From CAVSKL01 sp963728475 [NCBI: Candidatus Eiseniibacteriota bacterium] (GTDB taxonomy: Bacteria; Eisenbacteria; RBG-16-71-46; JABDJR01): 64,000 bases of DNA. The first letter of the stretch is position 1. Every line of letters begins with the position of its first letter. Made by a program: the position numbers and the translations under genes. Of this stretch, positions 1 through 8,996 are shown in pieces. The DNA is taken from the NCBI GenBank assembly GCA_963728475.1, contig CAVSKL010000002.1, positions 1 through 64,000 on the forward strand, in the 5' to 3' direction. The notes beneath the pieces were generated by a model, which saw only the letters and a list, made by a program, of their open reading frames with translations, ran no database searches and was not told where the DNA came from.

Positions 1-1
1 C

Positions 2-1513
2 CCCCTCTACTGCGGCCCGGGGGAGTACACCCTTCGCGTCGATTCCTACGGGAACCCGGAGAACACCGACAACACAAGCAGCCTTGGGCTCATCGGCGCG
101 TTTCCGGTGGCCTGTATGTACGACACCCTCTCGCGCTCCTCGACGTTCACGAACGGCACTCTGTCGGCCCCGGGGGATGTCACGGTCTTGAGCGGCGACA
201 CGCTGACGCTGGGCAGCATCTCCACCGCAGTGACAATCGACGCGCCAAAGAGCGACAACCAGTCCGGTGGGAGTAGCTCTGACCAGGTGGAGTTGCTTGT
301 CGAGGGAGTGCTGAGTGCCGACCGGGTTGCTTTCACATCCGCTCAGGCATCGCCCGCCTACGATGACTGGTATGGGATCGACGTCAGGGACGGCGGCGTG
401 GTAGTGATCGTGAACTCGGAGGTGATGTACGGCACCTACGGGCTGCGGTTCAGGGCCGGCGCCAACGGGCGGGTCACCAACACCACCTTCGCCCACGACG
501 GGATCTCCGACTGCGAAGCCTGGGGGGTGAGCGGGGGAGACACGGTGCTGGTGGCGGGTAACACGTTCAACAGCGGCGGAGCCTACGGGCTCTACCTCGA
601 GTACAACAACTCCGGTGTCCACGTCGTCGGCAACACGTTTGACAAGGTGGCAACCTACGCGCAGGGGGTGCTCACGTCCAACTCGGGAAGCTCGGCGCCG
701 ACGATCGAGGAGAACACGATTACGGACTTCGACTTGCAGGCCGGGATCGAGATCCAGGACGGCGCCCCGGACATCTACCAGAACGCCATCTCGGGCTGCA
801 AGTACGGGATCCTGGTAAGCAAGGGCACGCCGGTGATCGGGGATGCTGGTGGCAGCACGCGGGACAACTCGATCACCGGGAACGTGACCGATGGGCTCCG
901 CTTTTCGGGGTCCCTTGCTGGTGGAACCGTCCGGCACAACTACCTCGCGAGCAACGGGATAGGGATCGAGGTGACCTACCGTAGCGGACGGCCCGACTTG
1001 GGGACGGATACGAGTCATGAGGGGAAGAACAGCTTCTACGACAACACGACCTACTGCGTCAAGAACAGCACCGGGATCGGGATCCTTGCCGAGGGGAACT
1101 GGTGGGGAGCGTGCCCGCCACCAGGTTGCATCTACGGCACCCTGATCGCCGACAGCTACCTTTGTAGCGATCCCTACGGGCCGCTGAACGTCGAGGCCCC
1201 CATCGTGCGAGTGGGAGAAACTGCCGCCCGGGCGCTCAGCGTCCGAGGTGTCTGGCCGAACCCGGGGAAGGAGCTCCACGCCATCCGGCTCCGTCTCGAG
1301 GGTGGCCGGGCCAAGGTGACCACGGAGATCTTCGACATCGCCGGACGGCTTGTCCGGGAGATCGGTCCCGTCGAGTTCCCGGAAGGAGACCATGATGTCC
1401 AGTGGGACGGACGAAACGCGCAGGGCCAGCGCGTGACAAGCGGCATGTACTTCGTGCGTGTCCGGACGGACAAGGGCCTTCGCCAGACCGCGAAGATCCT
1501 GGTCGTCCGCTAG
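2..1513 (+). CDS. secreted right-handed beta-helix protein with C-terminal FlgD-like Ig domain (5' end outside window)
   Basis: The frame is open from base 2, so the start lies before the window; the GTG at 107 is internal. The middle of the protein carries Asn-rich beta-helix coils (NTTF, NTFNSGG, NTFDKV, NTITDF and NAISG steps), as in pectate-lyase-like right-handed beta-helix proteins. The last 85 residues match the FlgD-type Ig module used as a C-terminal domain of secreted proteins: WPNPGKE, then EIFDIAGRLVRE, then VQWDGRNAQGQRVTSGMYF. It is probably exported and surface-associated; the substrate is unknown. It lies 19 nt upstream of another secreted-protein gene on the same strand. Confidence 0.85.
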   Translation, partial: PLYCGPGEYTLRVDSYGNPENTDNTSSLGLIGAFPVACMYDTLSRSSTFTNGTLSAPGDVTVLSGDTLTLGSISTAVTIDAPKSDNQSGGSSSDQVELLVEGVLSADRVAFTSAQASPAYDDWYGIDVRDGGVVVIVNSEVMYGTYGLRFRAGANGRVTNTTFAHDGISDCEAWGVSGGDTVLVAGNTFNSGGAYGLYLEYNNSGVHVVGNTFDKVATYAQGVLTSNSGSSAPTIEENTITDFDLQAGIEIQDGAPDIYQNAISGCKYGILVSKGTPVIGDAGGSTRDNSITGNVTDGLRFSGSLAGGTVRHNYLASNGIGIEVTYRSGRPDLGTDTSHEGKNSFYDNTTYCVKNSTGIGILAEGNWWGACPPPGCIYGTLIADSYLCSDPYGPLNVEAPIVRVGETAARALSVRGVWPNPGKELHAIRLRLEGGRAKVTTEIFDIAGRLVREIGPVEFPEGDHDVQWDGRNAQGQRVTSGMYFVRVRTDKGLRQTAKILVVR

Positions 1514-1532
1514 AGAGAAGGAGGAACCCGTC

Positions 1533-2078
1533 ATGTTGCGGGCGATTGCGAGCATTGTGATGGCTGCCCTCCTTCTGGGCGTGGGCGCCAAGGAGGTGTG
1601 GGCGCAGACGGCGACGTTGGAGCCGGTCCGAACTGTGGTTCTGCCAAGTGTGCAAGGCGACGACACGACCCGGGTCGCGCTGGTCTTTGACCTCTCGACG
1701 CTGGAAGCGGGTGAGGGGCGGCGGATCGACAAGGCGCTCCTTATCTGGCAAGTCCCGACACTGTCCACGGAGGCCACGGCGGGGTTCTCCGTCCGCGAGA
1801 TCACGAGGAGCTGGGACGCCGCCGGAGTGGCGGCGGGAACAGCGACGGTCCAGGCGAAGGGGGAAGCTGCGGATCGCTGGGAAGTGGGCCCCAGAGATGC
1901 GGCTCGGGGCCACCGCGGCATGGTCGTCCTGAACCTCCGCCCCATGGTGGAATCCTGGGCGGCTACGGCCGCCTCCAACTACGGAGTGACTGTCGCCACA
2001 CCGGATCTCACGCCGGCGCAGCTCCGGCCGTACCTGGGACAGGCGCGGCTCTTGCTCTGGTACGGATTCATGAAGTAG
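1533..2078 (+). CDS. small secreted protein, DNRLRE-like (hypothetical)
   Basis: 181 aa. The ATG at 1533 was chosen because an AGGAGG box sits at 1519-1524 and the product then begins with a signal peptide: a short basic N-terminus, then a hydrophobic stretch ending in VWAQ. A longer reading from 1458 would overlap the preceding gene and lose the signal peptide. The mature part has alternating beta-strand character, with ALLIWQVP, a FSVREITRSWDAAG element and LNLRPMVESWA. This resembles DNRLRE/CBM96-like modules of secreted bacterial proteins, but the match is from memory and weak. It probably shares a transcript with the preceding beta-helix gene. Confidence 0.7.
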   Translation: MLRAIASIVMAALLLGVGAKEVWAQTATLEPVRTVVLPSVQGDDTTRVALVFDLSTLEAGEGRRIDKALLIWQVPTLSTEATAGFSVREITRSWDAAGVAAGTATVQAKGEAADRWEVGPRDAARGHRGMVVLNLRPMVESWAATAASNYGVTVATPDLTPAQLRPYLGQARLLLWYGFMK

Positions 2079-2124
2079 GAGGCCTCTGCTGTGAACCGAT
2101 GGGACCCGCAGGCTGGTCCATGCC

Positions 2125-2148
2125 GTCCCGCCCCCCCAAAGGGCGGAC
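2125..2148 (+). terminator. hairpin downstream of the small secreted protein gene
   Basis: GTCC(C)GCCC pairs with GGGCGGAC around a CCCCAAA loop, with one bulged C, about 45 nt after the preceding stop and followed by AGTTTG. There is no proper T tract. It could be a weak terminator or a leader structure of the beta-helix array. Confidence 0.3.
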
Positions 2149-2215
2149 AGTTTGCCCCCTGCTTCTGCCCGCGACTAAAGCCCGCCCCCCCGCAGTTCCC
2201 GAAGGAGGTAAGCAG

Positions 2216-3613
2216 GTGAGAACTCAACGCAGACCGCTTTGGTCCTCCCTAAGAGGCCGCCTGCCAGCCACGGCCGTTCCCCTGGCCGCGCTCATACTAG
2301 CTCCGCTCGCCATCCTGGAGGCCCTACCGACTGCTGCCACCGCGAGAACATGGTACATCGCCGCTGACGGTACAGGCGACGCCCCGACCATTCAGGCCGG
2401 GATCGACAGCGCTGCGGTCGGGGACACCGTGCTGGTGGGTCCGGGGACGTATTACGAGAACATCCTCTTCCGGGGGCGGGACATCGTCTTGAAGGGCTTG
2501 GCCGGGCCCGAGGCCACGATCATTCATGGTTCCCCATCGGTTCTTCCCACCGGGCTTCGGGCAGCCCCGATACAACTGGGCGTGAATCCCGACGGCACCC
2601 CGCACTACCTGTCACCTGAAGCTTTCAGGGGTACCGTGGTGACCATCGAGAACGGGGAGACCCGGAACACCGTGCTGGAGGGTTTTACCATCACCGGGGG
2701 ATACAATGGCGTGGCGATCAAAGATACGAGCCCGATTGTTCGGGGCAACATCGTTACAGGAAATTCCGCAACCTTCCACGGAGAGGTCGGCGCCGGCATC
2801 GGGGCCGCCAGTACGATCCAGACCATCAGCAGTCCGATCATCGAGGACAACATCGTTTCCGATAACTACGTCAACGGCACAGGTTCCGGCATCGTGTGCT
2901 CCGATATCGTAGCCACGGTGAGACACAACACAGTGATCGGCAACTGGGCCGAAGCTGGCGACGGCGGCGGAATCTACTGCACCTACTGCCGGGTCGGAAG
3001 CGTGGTATCCGACAACCTCGTTCAAGGGAATGTTGCCGGGGACAAGGGCGGGGGCATCTTCGTAGCCGGGTCCGGCAACAGCGACGAGTTCGTTACGGTC
3101 GAGCGGAACCTCGTCATCGACAACGTCTCCGGCGGCAACCAATTCTTCCTCGTGGCCGGCGCCGGCATCGGACTGGAAGTTGGAAACGCTCTCATCACCC
3201 ACAACACGATCGTCGGGTCCCGGGTCACCGGCACGCTCGGCTCGGTGGGTGGCGGTATCGGCATCACCTTTGCAAGCAATGTCACCATCGAGGACAACAT
3301 CATCGCCTACTCGCGGTCCGGTGGCGGCATCGGATGCCTGAACGGGGCGACCCCGGTGATCCGCAATAATCTGCTCTGGCAGAACGGGGACGGCGACGCC
3401 ACCGGTGACTGCACCTCCTGGCCCGGCACCGACGGCAACCTCTCCGCCGATCCCGCCTTCTGCGACACCACGTCCGGCGACTGGTCGGTGGCGGAGAACT
3501 CGCCCGCGCTGACCGACCCCAACGGACCGATGGGGGCCATTTCCGAACCCGGTTGCCAGGCTGCTTCAGTCAAGCCGACCACCTGGGGCCGCCTCAAGGC
3601 GCTCTACCGATGA
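2216..3613 (+). CDS. secreted beta-helix protein, array copy 1, with C-terminal TTWGRLK tag
   Basis: 465 aa from the GTG at 2216, which is preceded by AAGGAGGT. The N-terminus is basic and then hydrophobic (signal peptide ending near TARTW). The mature protein opens with a pectin-esterase-like TIQAGIDSAAVGDTVLVGPGTY motif, split here by its Gly-rich turns, followed by repeated coils of a parallel beta-helix (NIVTGNSAT, NLVQGNVAG, NTIVGS, NNIIAYS). The function is unknown; such folds often bind or cleave polysaccharides, but no catalytic residues can be assigned. It ends in KPTTWGRLKALYR, a tag shared with other secreted proteins here. It is the first of three intact tandem copies. Confidence 0.85.
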   Translation: MRTQRRPLWSSLRGRLPATAVPLAALILAPLAILEALPTAATARTWYIAADGTGDAPTIQAGIDSAAVGDTVLVGPGTYYENILFRGRDIVLKGLAGPEATIIHGSPSVLPTGLRAAPIQLGVNPDGTPHYLSPEAFRGTVVTIENGETRNTVLEGFTITGGYNGVAIKDTSPIVRGNIVTGNSATFHGEVGAGIGAASTIQTISSPIIEDNIVSDNYVNGTGSGIVCSDIVATVRHNTVIGNWAEAGDGGGIYCTYCRVGSVVSDNLVQGNVAGDKGGGIFVAGSGNSDEFVTVERNLVIDNVSGGNQFFLVAGAGIGLEVGNALITHNTIVGSRVTGTLGSVGGGIGITFASNVTIEDNIIAYSRSGGGIGCLNGATPVIRNNLLWQNGDGDATGDCTSWPGTDGNLSADPAFCDTTSGDWSVAENSPALTDPNGPMGAISEPGCQAASVKPTTWGRLKALYR

Positions 3614-5094
3614 GCCGATCGAACGGAGGCCGGACGGTGGGGGGCGCGGCCCGCGGGCCTGCGCCCGGCCGCCTGATTGCACCTGACCTGTTGCGCTACC
3701 ACGAAGGACCCGGGTACGGGGAAGCCAAGCGGTTGCGGGTGGGCGGTCTCCCATCGCCCGGCACCGCGGCCGCGTTGGCGCTGGCGCTCCTCGGATCCGC
3801 CTTCGTCCCGCGCCTCGCCGCCGCGCGGACGTGGAACATCTCAGCTGACGGTACAGGCGACGCCCCGACCATTCAGGCCGGGATCGACAGCGCTGCGGTC
3901 GGGGACACCGTGCTGGTGGGTCCGGGGACGTATTACGAGAACATCCTCTTCCGGGGGCGGGACATCGTCTTGAAGGGCTTGGCCGGGCCCGAGGCCACGA
4001 TCATTCACGGTTCCCCCTCGGTTCTTCCCACCGGGCTTCGGGCAGCCCCGATACAACTGGGCGTGAATCCTGACGGCACCCCGCACTACCTATCACCTGA
4101 AGCTTTCAGGGGTACCGTGGTGACCATCGAGAACGGGGAGACACGGAACACCGTGCTGGAGGGTTTCACCATCACGGGTGGGTATAACGGCGTGAACATC
4201 AACGACGCTAGCCCAATTGTTAGGGCCAACATTGTCACAGCGAATTCTGCGACAGCCTTTGGTGAAGTCGGCGCCGGGATCAGTGCCGCTAGCAATCCTC
4301 AAAACCCTCTAAGTCCAGTCATCGAGGACAACATCGTTTCGGACAACTACGTCAACGGCACAGGTTCCGGCATCGTGTGCTCCGATATCGTAGCCACGGT
4401 GAGACACAACACAGTGATCGGCAACTGGGCCGAAGCTGGCGACGGCGGCGGCATCTATTGCGCCTATTGCCGGGTTGGGAGCGTGGTCTCCGACAACCTC
4501 GTTCAAGGGAATGTTGCCGGGGACAAGGGGGGCGGGATCTACGTCGGCGGGTATGGCAGAAGCGACGAGTTCGTTACGGTCGAGCGGAACCTCGTCATCG
4601 ACAACTCCTCGGGCGGCAACAAGTACGTTCTGGTCGCGGGCGCCGGGATCGCACTGGAGACCGGGAACGCCCTGATCGCCCACAACACAATCGTGCGCTC
4701 GCTGGTTACCGGGTCCCTCGGTTCAGTGGGAGGGGACATCGGCATCACCGACCCAAGCAACGTGACGGTTGAGAACAACATCATCGCCTACACGCAATCC
4801 GGCGGCGGCATCGGATGCCTGAACGGGGCGACCCCGGTGATCCGCAATAATCTGCTCTGGCAGAACGGGGACGGCGACGCCACCGGCGACTGCACCTCAT
4901 GGCCCGGAACCGACGGCAACCTCTCCGCCGATCCCGCCTTCTGCGACACCACGTCCGGCGACTGGTCGGTGGCGGAGAACTCGCCCGCGCTGACCGACCC
5001 CAACGGACCGATGGGGGCCATTTCCGAACCCGGTTGCCAGGCTGCTTCAGTCAAGCCGACCACCTGGGGCCGCCTCAAGGCGCTCTACCGATGA
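3610..5094 (+). CDS. secreted beta-helix protein, array copy 2, with C-terminal TTWGRLK tag
   Basis: 494 aa if the ATG at 3610 (overlapping the previous TGA) is used. The hydrophobic signal segment begins only near residue 52, so a downstream GTG at about 3739 is a possible alternative start, although no good ribosome binding site precedes it. The body is nearly identical to copy 1, but the central coils differ: NANIV with AFGEV and NPQNPLSP, and a YVGGYGRSDE/KYVLVAG segment. It ends in KPTTWGRLKALYR. It is translationally coupled to copies 1 and 3. Confidence 0.8.
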   Translation: MSRSNGGRTVGGAARGPAPGRLIAPDLLRYHEGPGYGEAKRLRVGGLPSPGTAAALALALLGSAFVPRLAAARTWNISADGTGDAPTIQAGIDSAAVGDTVLVGPGTYYENILFRGRDIVLKGLAGPEATIIHGSPSVLPTGLRAAPIQLGVNPDGTPHYLSPEAFRGTVVTIENGETRNTVLEGFTITGGYNGVNINDASPIVRANIVTANSATAFGEVGAGISAASNPQNPLSPVIEDNIVSDNYVNGTGSGIVCSDIVATVRHNTVIGNWAEAGDGGGIYCAYCRVGSVVSDNLVQGNVAGDKGGGIYVGGYGRSDEFVTVERNLVIDNSSGGNKYVLVAGAGIALETGNALIAHNTIVRSLVTGSLGSVGGDIGITDPSNVTVENNIIAYTQSGGGIGCLNGATPVIRNNLLWQNGDGDATGDCTSWPGTDGNLSADPAFCDTTSGDWSVAENSPALTDPNGPMGAISEPGCQAASVKPTTWGRLKALYR

Positions 5095-6512
5095 GCCGAT
5101 CGAACGGAGGCCGGACGGTGGGGGGCGCGGCCCGCGGGCCTGCGCCCGGCCGCCTGATTGCACGTCCCTCGCCGCCCGGCACCGCGGCCGCGTTGGCGCT
5201 GGCGCTCCTCGGATCCGCCTTCGTCCCGCGCCTCGCCGCCGCGCGGACGTGGAACGTCACCGCCGATAGGTCCGGCGACGCCCCGACCATTCAGGCCGGG
5301 ATCGACAGCGCTGCGGTCGGGGACACCGTGCTGGTGGGTCCGGGGACGTATTACGAGAACATCCTCTTTCGGGGGCGGGACATCGTCTTGAAGGGCTTGG
5401 CCGGGCCCGAGGCAACCATCATTCACGGATCTCCAACCGTCATCCCCACCGGACTCCAAGCGGCGCCGGCACCACTGGACATGTGTTTCGACGGCGAGCC
5501 GCGTCACCTCTTCCCCGATGCGTTCCGGGGAACAGTGGTGACCATCGAGAACGGGGAGACACGGAGCGCCGTGTTGGAGGGCTTCACCATCACGGGTGGG
5601 TATAACGGCGTGAACATCAACGACGCTAGCCCGATTGTTCGGGGCAACATCGTTACAGGAAATTCCGCAACCTTCCACGGAGAGGTCGGCGCCGGGATCA
5701 GTGCCGCTAGCAATCCTCAAAACCCTCTAAGTCCAGTCATCGAGGACAACATCGTTTCCGATAACTACGTCAACGGCACAGGTTCCGGCATCGTGTGCTC
5801 CGATATCGTAGCCACGGTGAGACACAACACAGTGATCGGCAACTGGGCCGAAGCTGGCGACGGCGGCGGAATCTACTGCACCTACTGCCGGGTCGGAAGC
5901 GTGGTATCCGACAACCTCGTTCAAGGGAATGTTGCCGGGGACAAGGGCGGGGGCATCTTCGTAGCCGGGTCCGGCAACAGCGACGAGTTCGTTACGGTCG
6001 AGCGGAACCTCGTCATCGACAACGTCTCCGGCGGCAACCAATTCTTCCTCGTGGCCGGCGCCGGCATCGGACTGGAAGTTGGAAACGCTCTCATCACCCA
6101 CAACACGATCGTCGGGTCCCGGGTCACCGGCACGCTCGGCTCGGTGGGTGGCGGTATCGGCATCACCTTTGCAAGCAATGTCACCATCGAGAACAACATC
6201 ATCGCCTACTCGCGGTCCGGTGGCGGCATCGGATGCCTGAACGGGGCGACCCCGGTGATCCGCAATAATCTGCTCTGGCAGAACGGGGACGGCGACGCCA
6301 CCGGCGACTGCACCTCATGGCCCGGAACCGACGGCAACCTCTCCGCCGATCCCGCCTTCTGCGACACCACCTCGGGCGACTGGTCGGTGGCGGAGAACTC
6401 GCCCGCGCTGACCGACCCCAACGGACCGATGGGGGCCATCACCGATCCGGGGTGCCAGGCTATGGCGGTCAAACCGACCACCTGGGGCCGCCTCAAGGCG
6501 CTCTACCGTTGA
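5091..6512 (+). CDS. secreted beta-helix protein, array copy 3, with C-terminal TTWGRLK tag
   Basis: 473 aa from the ATG at 5091, which overlaps the stop of copy 2. The signal region is 21 residues shorter than in copy 2. It carries a private segment (VIPTGLQAAPAPLDMCFDG) where copies 1 and 2 are identical to each other. Next comes a patch identical to copy 1 (NIVTGNSATFHGEV), then one identical to copy 2 (SAASNPQNPLSPVIEDN), then copy-1-like sequence again (FVAGSGNSDE to GITFASN). It ends in KPTTWGRLKALYR with a slightly different preceding segment (TDPGCQAMAV). Confidence 0.8.
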   Translation: MSRSNGGRTVGGAARGPAPGRLIARPSPPGTAAALALALLGSAFVPRLAAARTWNVTADRSGDAPTIQAGIDSAAVGDTVLVGPGTYYENILFRGRDIVLKGLAGPEATIIHGSPTVIPTGLQAAPAPLDMCFDGEPRHLFPDAFRGTVVTIENGETRSAVLEGFTITGGYNGVNINDASPIVRGNIVTGNSATFHGEVGAGISAASNPQNPLSPVIEDNIVSDNYVNGTGSGIVCSDIVATVRHNTVIGNWAEAGDGGGIYCTYCRVGSVVSDNLVQGNVAGDKGGGIFVAGSGNSDEFVTVERNLVIDNVSGGNQFFLVAGAGIGLEVGNALITHNTIVGSRVTGTLGSVGGGIGITFASNVTIENNIIAYSRSGGGIGCLNGATPVIRNNLLWQNGDGDATGDCTSWPGTDGNLSADPAFCDTTSGDWSVAENSPALTDPNGPMGAITDPGCQAMAVKPTTWGRLKALYR

Positions 6513-6788
6513 GCCGATCGAACGGAGGCCGGGCGGTGGGCGGCGCGGCCCGCGGGCCTGCGCCCGGCCGCCTGATTGCACCTGACCTGTTGCGCTACCA
6601 CGAAGGACCCGGGTACGGGGAAGCCAAGCGGTTGCGGGTGGGCGGTCTCCCATCGCCCGGCACCGCGGCCGCGTTGGCGCTGGCGCTCCTCGGATCCGCC
6701 TTCCTCCCGCGCCTCGCCGCCGCGCGGACGTGGAACATCTCAGCTGACGGTACAGGCGACGCCCCGACCATCCAGGCCGGGATCGACG
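6509..6788 (+). pseudogene. array copy 4, truncated beta-helix gene
   Basis: The copy begins with TTG instead of ATG at the four-base overlap with copy 3. It keeps the long N-terminal region of copy 2 and the TIQAGID motif, then loses identity at about 6788, where IS66-type sequence begins. The frame stops about 40 nt later, so no helix domain or tag is left. The truncation coincides with the mobile-element remnant. Confidence 0.75.
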
Positions 6789-7471
6789 ACAGGTCTCGGT
6801 GTTCGCCTTCGGTTTCCCCTGCGACATGAGGAAGGGGTTCGACGGGTTGTACTCCCTGGTTCGGGAACACCTGGGCCGTGTGGCGGGCACCGGGGGAGGC
6901 GTCGGTCAGGTTGACGATGAGCGAGCTGCAGTTGTTTCTGGAAGGAAGCGCCTTGGTGGGGCGATTTCCGCTGAGTCCACCGGCGTTTGTTCACAAATCG
7001 GTTGCTATAGGAACGCGGCCGTGATTCACTTCGTGCATGCTTCAGATCGAGCGCGTGCAGGACATCGAAGTGCTCCGTCAGATCGCGCTCCTGCAGGAGC
7101 GGGAGATCGAGAAGCTCCATGACCGGCTGACCGCGTTGTCGGTCCAGCTGGCCCAGCTCACCGGCCAGGACGCCACCCAGGCTCAGATCGAGATCGACCT
7201 CCTCAAGGACCTCCTGGCAGGCCGCCCGACAGGCCATCGCCGAGCCCGACACCAGCCTGCTCCCCATCCTGCAGACCAACTGAACCACCAGCCGCACCCT
7301 CGTTGCCCCACCGCTCCAACCCCGCCGAACCATCGGGGTAGGGCGAGGACTTACGGTTCTTTGGTCCAGATGAACGGCCTCGTTTGCGATGCGGCTCATG
7401 AAGTGGAGGAAGCCGGCGGCGGTGTGGTGGACGGTGGTGTGGGAGACGCCGACCTCGGCGTAGCTTAACAC
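6789..7471 (+). mobile_element. decayed IS66-family element (tnpB and tnpC fragments)
   Basis: From about 6799 one frame reads FPCDMRKGFDGLYSLVREHL, the conserved N-terminus of the IS66 accessory protein TnpB. After a gap and a frame change, 6900-7024 encodes LTMSELQLFLEG followed by PLSPPAFVHK, which matches a TnpB C-terminus. From 7037 a coiled-coil reading (LRQIALLQEREIEKLHDRL) resembles the N-terminal zipper of the IS66 transposase TnpC; it runs out by about 7240 without the DDE domain. No terminal inverted repeats were recognised. From 7240 to 7471 nothing certain can be identified. The element is a non-functional relic. Confidence 0.65.
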
Positions 7472-7511
7472 GACTTACGTTACGGAACGCTAGCCGCCCC
7501 TCGGGAAACCG

Positions 7512-7531
7512 GATCCGGCCGCGGCCGGATC
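7512..7531 (-). terminator. perfect 20-bp palindrome downstream of the nucleoside kinase gene
   Basis: GATCCGGCC/GGCCGGATC with a GC centre lies about 45 nt past the kinase stop codon. On the minus strand CGGTTTCCC follows, so the T tract is poor. It is a plausible terminator, or simply a palindrome near the end of the IS66 relic. Confidence 0.35.
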
Positions 7532-7574
7532 GCCGCCGCGCGGGGTTCCCGCGTAGCCCGGTCCCGGAGAGCCC

Positions 7575-8225
7575 CTACCGCGTCGGATCGAAGCGCGCGG
7601 CCTCGCGCAGGAAGCTGTGGTCGAGGTACTCGCGGGTGATCACCTGGGTCATCTCCTCGGCGGTGGCGAAGCGGTCGTAGTCGACCCGGATCACCGGCAC
7701 CATCCGCGAGATGTCGGTCACGAACTCCTCATAGCCCCGGTGGAGCGCGGCCAGGTACTCCAGGGTGATCCCGCTCTCCACCCCGCGCCCCCGGGCCCGG
7801 ATCCGCTCCATGGACCGTTCCGGCGACACGTCCAGGTAGACGATCAGGTTCGGCCGGCACATGAAGTTGCTCATGTGGCGGAAAAGCTCCACGTAGGTGC
7901 GGTAGTCGCGCTCCTCCATGAGGCCGGTGGCGGCCAGCATCTTGGCGAAGATCGAGTCCTCGTAGATGGTCCGGTCCTGGACCGCGGAGCGGTCGCGCCA
8001 GATGATCTCCTGGTGCTGCTGGAATCGCTTGTTGAGCAGGTAGATCTGGGTGGCGAACGAGTACCGCCCGGTGTCGCGGTAGAAGTCCTCCAGGTACTCG
8101 TTGTTCTCGACCGGTTCGTAGTAGACGTCGATCTCGAGGTGCCGGCCGAGCGCGGTGGCCAGGGTGGACTTGCCCGCCCCGATCATCCCCGCGATGCCGA
8201 TGAACAGATTCTGGAACTGGCCCAT
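7575..8225 (-). CDS. deoxynucleoside kinase family protein
   Basis: 216 aa. It begins at the ATG at 8225, preceded by GGAGGAGA. The N-terminus carries the P-loop GIAGMIGAGKST, then the substrate-pocket region EPVENNEYL, the DRTIYEDSIFA motif of the deoxynucleoside kinase (dCK/dGK-like) family, and the LID-type Arg cluster MERIRARGRGVE. Family members phosphorylate deoxyribonucleosides to dNMPs for nucleotide salvage in the cytoplasm. Substrate specificity (dA, dG or dC) cannot be read from the sequence. The length is normal for the bacterial family. No operon partner is evident. Confidence 0.88.
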   Translation of the reverse strand: MGQFQNLFIGIAGMIGAGKSTLATALGRHLEIDVYYEPVENNEYLEDFYRDTGRYSFATQIYLLNKRFQQHQEIIWRDRSAVQDRTIYEDSIFAKMLAATGLMEERDYRTYVELFRHMSNFMCRPNLIVYLDVSPERSMERIRARGRGVESGITLEYLAALHRGYEEFVTDISRMVPVIRVDYDRFATAEEMTQVITREYLDHSFLREAARFDPTR

Positions 8226-8503
8226 GCGTCTCCTCCGGTTGAGCGGGTCCGGCCATCCCGGCCGGCGGGGCCGGAACCCGGGAATCCTACCAGCCCGCGG
8301 ACGATCCGGCCTCGGCGGAACGGGCCGGACCGGGCGAGGGGCCGGGAACGAGGGGTGGGCGGCGCCGGCCCGGCCGGCCGAAACCCGGCGCCCGGACGTC
8401 ACGGGGCTTCCGGCCGCTTGCGCCCCGCCCGGAATTGGGGTTCACTGGGCGTGTCGGGTTTCAATCGTCCTCACGCCCCCACCAATCGACCGGGAGGTAC
8501 GCC

Positions 8504-8977
8504 ATGGACCGTCTTTCCTTCGTCCGGCGCCAGTTCGCCTGCCAGGCCTGGGCCCACGACCGGGTGATCGCCGCGCTGGCCGCGTCCGGGAGCCCCGCGC
8601 CGGACGCGGTGCGGCTCCTCGGCCACATCCTCACCTCGTCCCGGGTGTGGCTGGACCGCCTCCACGGGAAGGACATGCTGAAGCAGGACTTCTGGCCCGG
8701 GACGACCCTCGACGCCTGCCGCGACCTGGCCGGCTCGGTCCACGCCGACTACCGCACCTTCCTGGAGTCCCTCCCGGAGAAGGACCTGGACTCGCTCAAG
8801 CCCTACCGGAACAGCAAGGGTATCCCGTTCGAGACCCGGGTGGAGGACGTGCTGGCCCACGTCGCCGCCCACGACGCCTACCATCGCGGGCAGATCGCCT
8901 CGGCGATGCGGGCGGCGGGGGCGGCCCCGGTCAACACCGACTTCATCACCTTCGTTCGCGAGGCCTCGGGCAAGTGA
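8504..8977 (+). CDS. DinB-like metal-dependent four-helix-bundle protein
   Basis: 157 aa from the ATG at 8504 with GGGAGGT upstream. The helical pattern and His positions fit the DinB/DfsB superfamily: LLGHILTSSRVWLDRL near residue 40 and the C-terminal HVAAHDAYHRGQIASAMR give the usual His triad for a divalent metal. Members include thiol-dependent S-transferases and stress proteins of unknown function; nothing here fixes the activity. The gene stands alone, convergent with marC. Confidence 0.8.
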   Translation: MDRLSFVRRQFACQAWAHDRVIAALAASGSPAPDAVRLLGHILTSSRVWLDRLHGKDMLKQDFWPGTTLDACRDLAGSVHADYRTFLESLPEKDLDSLKPYRNSKGIPFETRVEDVLAHVAAHDAYHRGQIASAMRAAGAAPVNTDFITFVREASGK

Positions 8978-8996
8978 CTCCGGCCGTCCCCCCGCC

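Larger units (their letters stand above)
2216..6788 (+). repeat. tandem array of 3.2 near-identical beta-helix genes
   Basis: Three complete units and the first 280 nt of a fourth lie head to tail. Adjacent units overlap by four bases (ATGA at 3610 and 5091; TTGA at 6509). Long stretches are identical at DNA level between units, for example the last roughly 250 nt of each gene and the region from GACGCCCCGACC to the first coil. Other stretches are clearly diverged. This indicates recent duplication plus exchange between copies. Confidence 0.9.

Noticed and set aside
6917-7024. Separate 35-aa ORF starting MSELQLFLEG
   Set aside because: It is better explained as the C-terminal remnant of the decayed IS66 tnpB than as an independent gene.
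7373-7471. Minus-strand frame with LSYAEVGVSHTTVHH, resembling a transposase helix-turn-helix
   Set aside because: Only about 35 residues look ordered. It lies inside the IS66 relic and matches no family with confidence.
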